From: Magnaporthiopsis rhizophila
Lineage: Eukaryota; Ascomycota; Sordariomycetes; Magnaporthales; Magnaporthaceae
Direction of reading: 5' to 3'
Assembly (NCBI GenBank): GCA_003049465.1
Contig: PYSS01000044.1
Coordinates: 1 to 64,000, forward strand
Length of the DNA stretch: 64,000 bases
Shown here: positions 54,381 to 64,000 of the stretch, one piece after another
Position numbering within the stretch: position 1 is the first letter of the stretch
Layout of the letters: each line of letters opens with the position of its first letter
The notes under the pieces: generated by a model
Database searches by the model: none
What the model was told of the DNA's origin: nothing
Seen by the model: the letters and a program-made list of their open reading frames with translations, nothing else
Translations under genes and position numbers: made by a program

Positions 54381-55512
54381 ATGTCGCCGCTTATCGCACA
54401 GAGCCCGAACAATAGGGTCATTCTGGGCCTGATGACGTTCGGGCCCGACGAGGAGGCGGGCGCGCGCATCACCGATGTGGCCGAGTTCGGCAAGGTGCTC
54501 GACATCTTCCAGGGCCGCGGCTATCTGGAGGTCGACACGGCCCGCATGTACATCGGCGGCAAGCAGGAGGCCTTCACGCGCGACGTCGGCTGGCAGAAGC
54601 GTGGCCTCACTCTGGCTACCAAGGTGCAGTATCCCAGGGGCCACGGCGACAACACGGCCGACAGGGTGATGGCCTCTGTCGAGACGAGCCTGACGGATCT
54701 GGGAACCGACAAGATTGACGTGAGTTTCGTCTTCGTCTTCTGCTGCATCTCCTCTATCCGACTCCTCCAGCTGACGCTTCCACTGCCAGCTCCTGTACCT
54801 GCACGCCGCCGACCGCGGCACACCCTTCGCCGAGACGCTCTCGGCCATCGACCAGCTGCACAAGGCCGGCAAGTTCGTCAACTTCGGCATCTCCAACTTC
54901 ACCGCTTTCGAGGTGGCCGAGATCATCATGACGTGCAAGCACAACGGCTGGGTGCGCCCGACCGTGTACCAGGCCATGTACAACGCCATCACGCGCTCCA
55001 TCGAGACCGAGTTGGTGCCCGCCTGCCGCCGCTACGGCCTCGATATTGTCGTCTACAACCCGATCGCCGGTGGGCTCTTCAGCGGCAAGGTCAAGTCCAA
55101 GGACATGGTCCCGGCCGAGGGCCGGTTCAGCGACTCGTCGGCGAACCTCGGCAAGATGTACCGCAGCCGCTACTTCAAGGACTCCACCTTCCGCGCCCTC
55201 AAGACGGTCGAGGAGGCCGTCGAGCGCCACCCGGGGCTGACCATGATCGAGACTGCGCTGCGCTGGACCGTGCACCACTCGGCCTTGAGGCCGGCATCCA
55301 AGGGCGGCAACGACGGCATTATAATCGGCGTCTCCAGCGCCGCGCAGCTCGAGGAGAACTTGAACAACCTCGAAAAGGGGCCCCTGCCCGACGACGTGGT
55401 CAAGGCGCTCGACGAGGCCTGGGCCATCAACAAGGGCGAGACGGCCAACTACTTCCACGGCGTGCTCGAGTACGGGTACGACACAAGAGAAGCGCTGTTC
55501 GGCAAGAAGTAG
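54381..55512 (+). CDS. Aldo-keto reductase, AKR7 / aflatoxin-aldehyde reductase type
   Basis: Exons are 54381-54719 and 54790-55512, giving 353 aa. The 70-bp intron has GTGAGT and TGCCAG borders, phase 0. The catalytic tetrad is Asp52 and Tyr57 in EVDTARMY, Lys81 in TLATKV, and His118 in LLYLHAAD, which is formed right after the intron. Other family text: NFGISNFTAFEVAEI, YNPIAGGLFSGK, and the NADPH-binding end GIIIGVSSAAQLEEN. The AKR7 group reduces aldehydes and dicarbonyls with NADPH in the cytosol. It is a detoxification enzyme, single-copy here, with no biosynthetic cluster around it. Confidence 0.94.
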
Positions 55513-55666
55513 ACGTGTCGCCTCATCATGGATGCCACAAGGAAAGCGAGGGACGCACGTGAACAAACAGTGTAGGAGACAAGACTGTGGTCTATAGGTA
55601 GTTACGCACCATTTCAAGCAAACCCGTGCCCGGTCGTGCATGAACCAAAAACGATCAACGCTCATC

Positions 55667-56344
55667 TTACATGGACAGTCCAACGAGAACAACAACTCCT
55701 AACCCCAGCGCCATGTCACGGCCCATCCGCGCCCCGGCAGACAAGCGGTTGGTGCTATCCCGGCTAGCACCGTTGGGCGCGCCCGGAGCCGACCCCAGCC
55801 CCTGTTCTTGCGACGGCGGAGGCGACGGCGGGCCGGCCTGCAGCTCAGCGCACTTTTTGCGCAGCGTGGCGCAGGCGCCCTGGACCTTGCGCTGGTCGGC
55901 GCCGCCGCTCAGAGCGTCGCACTGGCGGCCCAATGAGTCGCACAAGCCGCGCACGCCGTCGCGCTCGTTGCTGCCGAGGCCCGTACCCGTTTCCGCTTGG
56001 CCGACCATCCGGTGGATCGACCGGACCAGCTCATCCGGGTCGTCGGCGCGTCGGCGCAGCTCCTTAGAGACCGGGGTCGGCGAGAGGGTGTGCAGATCGA
56101 GGCCGTCGGCTAACATGAGCCTTTTGCCTTGCATCTGAAAAAGGGAGGCCCGGTTGTGTGGTTAGCGTTCAAGGTTCCGGATCTAGAATGGGCCTGATCC
56201 GGAGCAGATGCCTACCCCGGCGGGTATTTCAGCCACAGCCCCGAACTCTATCCTGTCTGCAGGTTTTTGAGCCGCGAGTGATCCGTAGATTGAGACGGTC
56301 CAGACGAACAGTGCCAGCCTCAGGAGAGACGCTAGCGGCATCAT
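55667..56344 (-). CDS. Small secreted cysteine-patterned protein with GPI-like C-terminus
   Basis: Exons on the minus strand are 56344-56216 and 56134-55667, giving 198 aa; the intron is phase 0 with GTAGGC and TTTTTCAG borders. The signal peptide is MMPLASLLRLALFVWTVSIY, with cleavage after SLAA. The mature part has exactly four cysteines in a C-X6-C-X15-C-X6-C pattern (about residues 114-144), consistent with a disulfide-bonded helical hairpin. It is followed by a Pro/Ser/Gly linker and a short hydrophobic C-terminal end (LGLGVVVLVGLSM), a plausible GPI-attachment signal. The family is not recognised. It lies tail-to-tail with the aldo-keto reductase, 154 bp apart. Confidence 0.78.
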
Positions 56345-57744
56345 GTTGCCTAGGCTTGGGGTTGACGCTAGGTTTGATAGGTAGTAAGCAACTTTCAAGT
56401 CGCTAGATTGGCGACGGGTGATTCCGGTGGAGGAACCTGGTATATTTTCTCAGGGAGACGGCGGTAGGTAAGGCGAAATGACCAGCGAGCTAGGTCTATA
56501 TCTCGTCCGCTTGCTAGGCAAATGATCGGATAGTGAGTTAATCGTGCTATCAATTTTACCAAAGGGTTCAACAGGCCAACTATACACGTGTCACTCGCCC
56601 GATGCAAACAACAAGGTGAACGCCGGGAAGAAACGGGCACGAATCAAGGAGACGAACAGCAGAATCAAGGGGAGAGAAGGGCATGGCTCGAGACCCTAGT
56701 CCGTGCCGTGGCGACGAGCATGTCCCATGCCTGTCGCCATCATGCCTCCAACAGTTATGTCAATGGCCGTTTCGCTGTTGCAGCCATGGCAAATCAGCAG
56801 GTGGCAGGCCTGGAAACACGGATGGCATGGCCAAGAGGAGCAGTGCGTGTTTCGTCGGGCATGCGGCAGGCCCACCCGTGGTCTCTTCCCCACGTGCTCC
56901 CGGAAGAAATGGCGCGGGAAGGACGAGGGGGCCGAGGGGCATTTGAATGGTCGGGCTGTCGGACATAGCAGGGCTGGACAAGATGATAGGGTGGGTGGCA
57001 CAAGAGTTTAAAGGGATGAAAGATTAAAAAAAAAATGAGCCTGGCTGATGAATGACGCCAGCCTCGATCGGTCCCGAAGCGACGAACAAGCCAAGCTCGG
57101 TCCCGGGACGCCAAGGCTCAATTGCCTGTCGTTTTCCGGATCCTTCTGGGCTGGTTGGTTGGTGCCTGGGAGAATGCAGCCCAGCTTACATAGCTCGATC
57201 AGCCCATCTTACATGTGCTTTCCGGAGCACGAGCGGACAGCGAGAGACGACGGATTTCGGCATTCCACAAACCCGACAGCGGCCAACACATAAAAACGGC
57301 CTACTTTGCTTTTGAAGCCAGGCTTATTGATGAGCTGTGCATGCCCACGCTGATTCTAGACTACCTAGGAACCCCGACAAATAAGAAGCAGCCCGCCCAG
57401 CCGTCGGGACTTCCCCAAGCGCAACCTCCGACACCCCGCCAAGGACGTCACTTCCAGATCCGCGCCGCACCGCGCGAGACTAAATCGGCAAGCCACCGCA
57501 CCCCGCTGTCCGTGGTCTCGCCCGTGTCGGCCTTGTTTGTCTGCAAGCCCATTGGATCTGGCCTGTGTAGCACACAGCAGATACACACATCTCTCCCTCC
57601 CGGATCCCCGAGCCCTGCATCACATTACATCCCTCGGCCACACCTTACCTTATAGCGCCCTCTTGTCGAAGCGCGGACTAGGGCACGATACGATATTTAG
57701 TGCGCGCCGAGCCCGCACCACGCAACCTTTTTTGTTTCTCCAAC
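56345..57744. other. Divergent promoter region, small secreted protein and cytochrome b5 reductase
   Basis: No gene was seen; short frames at 56588-57114 have no domain. The right part (57370-57740) is C-rich and looks like the 5' leader of the reductase gene. Confidence 0.5.
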
Positions 57745-58818
57745 ATGTTCCAGTCCACAGCCCGCCAGGCCGCCCGCACGGCAGCAGCAGCAACAAGAAC
57801 AGCAACAGCACAGCACCCGAAACCCGTCATGAGCACAAACCTGGCCATCGCCGCGGCCGCCCTGGTCGCCGCCGGCGCGTACGGCCTGTACCTGCGGAGC
57901 CAGCCGGCGGTGCGGGCAGACGACGGGTCGCCGGCAAAGTTCTTTGCCGGCTTCCCGCCGCTCAAGTCGCTGCGGCTGCAGAGCGCCGAGATGGTCAACC
58001 ACAACACCAAGCGGCTGCGGTTCGAGTTCCCGGACAAGGACGCCGTCAGCGGCCTGGGCCTGACCTCGTCGACCCTCACCGTGTCCTTCCCCAATGGGTC
58101 GTGGATTCCCGTGCCTAGGCCCTACACGCCCGTCAGCGATCTGAGTGCGTTTATTCATCCCTTCTTTTTTTTTTTTTTTTTTTTTTCTCTTCTCATTATA
58201 GCACCTTGCAAGGATCGTAGTGCATAAAACTGAGCAAGCTATACACATAAAATAGACCAAAAAGGCTACGTCGAGTACCTGATCAAGCACTACCCCGGCG
58301 GCAAGGGCAGCACGGCCATGCACGAGCTCAAGCCCGGAGAGCACGTCTACTTCATGCCCATCCCCGGCTACAAGTGGGCGCGCAACAAGCACTCGCACGT
58401 GGCCATGGTGGCCGGCGGCGCGGGCATCACGCCCATGTACCAGCTCGCGCGCCACGTGCTCGCCGACCCGACCGATACCACGCGCCTGACCCTCGTCTGG
58501 GGCGTCAACGAGGACCGCGACCTGGCCATGCTGGCCGACGACCTCGACCGCCTCGCCGCCCAGCACCCCAGCCGCTTCAGGACCGTGTACGTCGTCAGCA
58601 AGTCGGCCAGCGGCAAGCACGCGACCGGCTACGTCACGCCGGACCTGCTGCGCGAGGCTGGCGTCGTGCCGCCGTCGGCAAAGGCGGCCGGCGCCGGCGA
58701 GGACACAAAGGTCCTGGTCTGCGGACCGCCCGCCATGGAGAATGCGCTGACCAAGGGCGCGAACGGCGGCGTGCTCGGGGCGTTGGGGTTCACCAAGGGC
58801 CAGATACATCGGTTCTGA
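57745..58818 (+). CDS. mcr1: Mitochondrial NADH-cytochrome b5 reductase
   Basis: Exons are 57745-58144 and 58256-58818, giving 320 aa. The 111-bp intron contains a long poly-T run. The junction restores RPYTPVSDL-NQKGYVEYLI. Residues 1-30 are Arg/Ala-rich and lack acids (mitochondrial presequence). Residues 32-50 form a membrane anchor (LAIAAAALVAAGAYGLYL), as in Mcr1, which resides in the outer membrane/intermembrane space. The FAD motif is R125-P-Y127-T128. The NADH-side motifs are GGAGITPMYQ (187-196) and CGPPAM near the C-terminus. It passes electrons from NADH to cytochrome b5 and supports ergosterol synthesis and erythroascorbate recycling. It is a housekeeping gene. Confidence 0.94.
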
Positions 58819-59668
58819 GACGGGTTTTGCGTGGAAAGGACGTTGCGTGATGTGGGGATTGGAGCACAGGTTGGAAGGGGTCATGTGGTGGGGTCTTGTT
58901 GTATTCTCATCTTGCTCGCCAGGAGTACCGCTCAGGCTCCCGATGTCGACGGTTAGAGGTAGATGGTTATTCTGCATAAACTACGGTACCTCATTACAGT
59001 GGTAGACGATCAACTCAACCCCCAATCTTGGCGTGTCGTGAGGGAGGGCGATGCGTCGTCTGAGCCCCCCAAAAAAAATCCCGCCAAGCGCCAGTTCGCC
59101 TGCCATTTTATGCGGGTCAGGATCCCCATGCGCTGGGGAAGCGATATTGCCAAAACGGGCAACAACTTGTTTTACATTATGCTCCAACGCCGCCAAATCG
59201 AAATGTCGATCCTTTTTAGATAATATGCGACGAAAAAAAAAAAAGAAAACACTGGGGCTTCCGGTTCGCTGCCAAAACGCTTTGGCGGGACTTCTATCGG
59301 AGCATCCAACGCTCCCGGACGGGAGGAGCCCCGGCCCCCGTGCCCGTCGGGACCAGGATGGAATCACGCGGCCCGGGTTGGTAACAATAGAAATCATGTC
59401 TTTCCAAGATCCAGCATACGATGTCGCAAAAACCCAACAGTCATAGCGGCCTGTAGGCTCAGCCGAGATAAATAAGGTCGCCATGGACGTCTGCAACTCT
59501 CCCCTTCTACTCTCTTTCCACCATCATCCGGCGCACCGGCTTGTTGGTTGTTTCCCTTTTTTTTTTTCCTTTTGTCAGCTTTTCCTTTTTTGTCTCATTT
59601 TCCTTTCTGTCTTCTTTTTTTCTTCTTCTTCTTACTCCTCATCCCTTCCGGTTGAAAAACCGCCCAAC
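58819..59668. other. Promoter and leader of the secreted peptide precursor
   Basis: A TATA-like ATAAATAA lies at 59468-59475, about 200 bp before the ATG at 59669. The leader 59550-59645 is an extended C/T-rich tract, typical of strongly expressed fungal genes. No other gene was seen. Confidence 0.6.
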
Positions 59669-60121
59669 ATGTACATCTCCACCGAGACCGTCCTCGCCTT
59701 GGCTCTCGTGGGCGGTCAGGCCGCCGCCGCCATCGCCGCCCGCAGCGCCGCGGGCCAGCCGGGCGTCAACCTCGACTCGACGCCGGCCTATTTCCAGAAG
59801 CGCGGCCCACGGCGAGGAGGTCGACGAGGAGGCCACAACGTCAACCCCCCGCGCCACCCCGAGCCGCTGAATGATTCTGACGGGCTGTGCCAATCCATGC
59901 CGCGCCACTCGTGCCTCGCCCTCCGCTCCGTCGCCGTGGAGGAGGAGGAGGCCGACGAGCTCGGCGCCGCCGGGCGAACCCGTCCGGCGAAGCGTTCTAT
60001 CAGGTATCGCGACCCCAGCAAGCCCCGACCGAGGCTCCCAAAGGGCGCCGCCTACGATGTGGCCCTCTCGTGGTCCCGTGCGGTGAAGCGTACCCCCGAG
60101 GAGCCCGCCACACCCCTTTGA
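59669..60121 (+). CDS. Small secreted protein with KEX2-type dibasic sites
   Basis: A single exon of 150 aa. The chosen ATG follows a C/T-rich leader (CCCAACATGTAC). Residues 1-24 (MYISTETVLALALVGGQAAA) are a signal peptide. KR pairs at three places (FQKR-G near 44, PAKR-S near 110, AVKR-T near 140) would release a Gly/Arg-rich peptide, a segment with two cysteines (GLCQSMPRHSC), a 31-residue basic segment (SIRYRDPSKPRPRLPKGAAY and onward) and a short tail TPEEPATPL. The segments are not copies of each other, so this is not a pheromone-type repeat. It may be an antimicrobial, effector or wall peptide; the family is not recognised. Confidence 0.68.
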   Translation: MYISTETVLALALVGGQAAAAIAARSAAGQPGVNLDSTPAYFQKRGPRRGGRRGGHNVNPPRHPEPLNDSDGLCQSMPRHSCLALRSVAVEEEEADELGAAGRTRPAKRSIRYRDPSKPRPRLPKGAAYDVALSWSRAVKRTPEEPATPL

Positions 60122-63100
60122 GGCCCGCGATCCACGCCGCCCGCCCGGACGGGGACCCCAGCAGGGTTCACCATTACAACCTGGACATCTTTCGGCCCGG
60201 CTGGGCCGTAGCAACGGGAAGCCCACCATCGGTGGCTCCTCCTCGTAGTGGAGGACGTGACGCCGACGAGGCGCGGTATGCTAGGCCAAAGACTCAATGC
60301 CTCGTCCCTGCTTCTTATTTACTAGTTTTTGTCCATCGGATTCCTTCGGGGCCGGTTTTGTCTTTTTTTTTTGCAGCGCAACACATGTTTGACAAGGCCA
60401 GGTTCAGAGCCGATTTGATTGGCTATTGGTGGAAAAAGGGCAGGTTCACTCTGTCTCCTCGAGTTGAATATTCAACCGGTTCCGCCAAGTTCAAAGACCG
60501 CGTGCCGTGCGGATGTGAGTGACTGGTACTAGTGCCATTTTTCTTTGGAGCAACATGGCGGAGAGAGACCGCGTGAGTTTGCATGGCTGGAACGACATGA
60601 TGCCCGTCTCTCGTCTGTTATCACAAATGGCAGACAGGCCAGTAGCATCTTCCTCACCGTGTCCTCAGCAGCCAGTGAAGTGTGCGTGACGCCACCATCG
60701 GGTGGGGCGACGGTCACGTCCGCGGCAATATACAGTACACATAATATATTTGTCCATCCAGCTTACTGGCTGCTGGAGTGCGGCACGGCTGCATGGCTTG
60801 CCGGGACCTACGGGACACCAGCCGGCTGTGGATGGGCACGAGCTGCAACTAGGGGACTAGTGTATAATATATCCAGCCTTTGTGCCCAATTGTCATCTTT
60901 GATGCGACCTGCTAACAGCAGACCTTCGCTCTGGACGCAGTGGGAACGGGCAGATGCAGTCCTGGCTTGGCGCCGTCTCGTCGATTGGTGGCGAGATGGG
61001 GGCCTAAGCGCGCGCCCAGCCAAGCACACTCGCTTGTTGGTGTGACGAGCCGGCATCACCGGCACCCAACCTGCAGTCGAACAAATCCATCACGCCGCTT
61101 GTGCACTTGCACATGCATATGAGATGCAGCCATGGCATGCAGGAGGGGAAGAAAAGAAAGAAAAAACCAAGAGGAACACTGGAAACGGGGAAAAGACCTC
61201 GAAGCGCCAAAACAGGCCTAAGCTTCCCTGCATGTCTTGGCTCTTGACATCGAGATCGCCAGCCGGGGTCTGACACCTCTCGTCTGCCTCGGCACCCCCC
61301 CCTGCCCGACAGCTTCAGAAGTTGGGACGGCGACCTCGGAGTCTTGCACCCGTGACAAGACGAGACCAGTCCCGACAACTTTGCCGATTTGACTTCCCTC
61401 GGGGTTCGAGGACCTTTCGGACGCAATGGATGCGTTGGGCAATGGAATTTTTGTGTGAGATATTCCATTTCGCACCGTGCTGCCATCCCTTTCCCCGTTT
61501 CTCGTACCTCGGGCCGGAAAACCTAGCTATTTTTTGAACGATCCGGTGTCCGCGGACTAGGGATGGTGGCATCAACTTGGCACAAGATGAGGGGAACTTT
61601 GATCGTCCTGTCTTTCTCTCTTTGTCACACAGATAAAACGGGAATAGAAAGATATGCGAGCAAAGCCTCAAAATAAACACCCCATTTCGGTCATGGCATT
61701 TCGGACGCTCTCGCCGAGGGTAATGGGCTCTAACGAACGCATAAAGTTGGCGCGATCGATGACGAACAAAAACAAGAAGACGCTCGGTCGCCGGGCCGTG
61801 GGCTCCTACTGGGTTCGGCGAACCCCCCGGCGTCCCCGACAGCCAGCAGCATTGATGACTTTTGCCCTTGGCTTTCCCTTGAATTTTTTTTTTTTAATGG
61901 GGAAAAACAGGCTGTCAACCTCGTGGGACCCGCCAGCTGGCAGTTTTTCTGGGTTGCTGAACAAACTGGTAAGTGTGAGAAACAGTGCCTGTGCGGGCGG
62001 GGCCCCCTGTCAGGAGTCAGAGTTCAGGGGCTTCTGCTCCATCTGGAAAAATACGACGGCCTGTAACACGCTCAAATCGCTTCTGCTCCCCTTTTTGTGG
62101 CGTGGGTAGGGGCGGGGGGGCATTACCTAGCAGCGGCAGGGAGCAGAGCCACGCGACACTCATGTCCATGTTCTCTTTCCCCTCCCGTATCGCGTCACGA
62201 ACACGCAAAAGCAAAAAGATGCTGGACACGAGAAGAGGGGGGACTGGGCCGAGATCTCCGGGTTGGGAACGTGCTGGCTGGTGTCGGTCTGTCTCAGACA
62301 TGCTCGATCCAATTTCATAACATGGCATTCACAAACACCCAGCCCCTGGCGGAAGCAGATGCCTGGTTGGCTGGGTGGGTTGGCTACCTACCCGCAAAAC
62401 TCTGTTTGTGCGCGGCCCTTACCGAGATGAACAAAGGGAATTGATTTTACGCAAAATAAGAAAAAGAAAACCAGTGCAATCCTTCGAGTCGCTAATGTGT
62501 TCCCAGTCGAACGGGCTGTGCGGGCGGGAATTCGCATAATTCGCCTCGCCTGCCTTTTGGCCACAAGGTCCGTCCATGGTCGGCCGAACAACAATTTGGT
62601 GTCAATGCCGCTCCGTCGGGGACCTTTTTCTTTGGGTGGCATTCTTTGTCGGTTGGGATGTCCCTAGGTTTGTTTCCCACCTGTTCCCAGATGGTGTGAT
62701 GGAAACACGAGAAGGGACTAAAAGTCAAAGGGGATCATCCCTGGAACGCCCTGGTTTTGAAAACGACTGCCAGTTCCTCAAACGATGCTGTGTCGAATCG
62801 TCCCGCCCACATTTCCTGTCGTGGCTTAATTAAGTGAAAGAGCACCCTTGGCTGGTGCATTATTGATGGATGGATGGCTTTGCCACCACGATGTCATTTG
62901 GAGCAAACACAACCGCACATGAGAAGGATGAGCCGACCCTCCCGATCTCCAAAGGTTCGGAGCGCTCAGTCCCTTGGTTGCCTGTTGCGTAATATTTACC
63001 CCATGCTATGGATGCCCATCACGGGCTGCCCTGCGTTCCGCAGGAAACGGCAAACGCGCAATAATTCGTGAGCCTGGAACCACTCCTGGCTGGCTGCGCT

Positions 63101-64000
63101 CCTTCGCCTTCGTCCCCGCGCAACGCGATGCTGATTGGGCGACGGCGTTTTAGCGAGCGCCCAACTCATCACGTTCTGCCCTACAGTAGTAGTACATCTA
63201 TCTTCCGGGCAGTGCGTGACTGGTCGGTAATTTACAGGCCACCCCATGTTGGGCGAGATCACCCCTCTTTTGCTCCTTGCCGATGAGAAGGAACGACCGC
63301 CTTGGAAGGCTAGAAAGGGTCCGGGCCAGGACGGCCGCATCGCTGGCCGCCCCAAGCCCGATCGAAAAGAAACGAGCCAGGCTTGATAGCGGCGGCCCTG
63401 GGCAGGGGATGGCCCCAGACGAGGGGTCCGGCCAGATGAACCACCACCACAGGACAATCAAATCGGTCAATCAAATAGGGAATCAATCGAACAGGCATGA
63501 CAAAGAACAGAGGACGGGGTGGTGCCCGGTGGCGGTGACTGTGCGTTATTCTTAGCCAGGCGTTCTGAGTGCGGCAGGTTGCCGTGCTGATCGACGGGGG
63601 ACCCCTCATTTGCTGGTGACACACTCGCGCCAGGCACCCCTCCTGCCGCGTTTGGTTGGCTGTCGCGACCCAAAGAGAGCCCAGTGCGGTTTTATGGTGG
63701 GCGGGCGGGCAGCCACTGGGTAGGTGGAGAACGAAGCAAGGAAATGAAAAAGGAAAAAGGTAAAAGAAAATGGCTTTTGCCCGCTTTCCTGCCCATGCTC
63801 CCACTCGCCCAGCCCCAGACGGATCAATCACGACGCTGGAATATCCGCTAGGGCCAGCCGATCCCTGCAAGCACCTTGGGCGTGTGTGCCACACGGCCCA
63901 GAAAAAGGGTGCGATGGCGGCAGGGGTTGCGAGCCGGGATCAGGCCAGTCGCACGTCCGGGTTTTGGCCACCTCCCATTCGGAAGCCCCCTCGCCTGAGC
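60122..64000. other. Gene-free right end of the window
   Basis: The longest frames (60545-61045 plus, 61004-61486 minus, 63310-63894 minus) show no domain or splice logic. TACCTA/TAGGTA elements recur (for example near 62387). It may hold regulatory DNA for genes outside the window. Confidence 0.45.

Overview
The window is nuclear DNA from a filamentous ascomycete (Pezizomycotina, most likely Sordariomycetes). The evidence is short introns of 50-110 bp with GT..AG borders and CTAAC/CTGAC branch sites, GC-rich codon use, TATA boxes close to secreted-enzyme genes, and characteristic families: dynactin p25, an APSES/MBF cell-cycle factor, a fungal GH10 xylanase, a tannase/feruloyl esterase, and ankyrin proteins with a STAND-type N-terminus. 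All exon models below were built by hand from reading frames and splice signals. The exon lengths sum to intact frames in every recognised multi-exon gene.

Layout. 1-5.7 kb: the 5' part of a secreted proline-rich gene, then gene-poor DNA with small tandem repeats. 5.7-6.5 kb: dynactin p25. 7.2-9.4 kb: a hypothetical gene followed by a degenerate tandem array of about 58-bp units, a CA microsatellite and a poly-T tract with an N. 9.4-18 kb: accessory-looking DNA with one intact membrane-anchored fungal protein, two decayed genes, a 17-bp minisatellite and a poly-A tract with an N. 18-20.9 kb: a large STAND-N-terminus/ankyrin gene. 21-25.1 kb: two plant cell-wall enzymes in tandem (tannase/feruloyl esterase and GH10 xylanase) with near-identical TATA regions. 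27.4-36.3 kb: a disordered conserved protein, a secreted endonuclease/exonuclease/phosphatase-fold nuclease, an FHA-like/kinase protein and an unrecognised 432-aa protein. 39.3-41.1 kb: a membrane-anchored low-complexity protein, followed by about 9.5 kb without a convincing gene. 50.6-60.1 kb: the MBF subunit Mbp1, an aldo-keto reductase, a small cysteine-patterned GPI-type protein, mitochondrial NADH-cytochrome b5 reductase and a secreted peptide precursor with KR sites. 60.1-64 kb: no gene that I can support.

How the genes fit together. Housekeeping genes (dynactin, MBF, cytochrome b5 reductase) flank accessory segments. The esterase and xylanase would act on the same feruloylated arabinoxylan and may share promoter control. 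The ankyrin/STAND protein, the membrane-anchored protein, the decayed genes and the kinase/unknown pair resemble the rapidly turning over non-self-recognition and signalling repertoire of filamentous fungi, but that link is inference. The most unusual non-coding structure is the 58-bp array, whose units share a short hairpin with compensating base changes followed by a CTGANGA-like motif.
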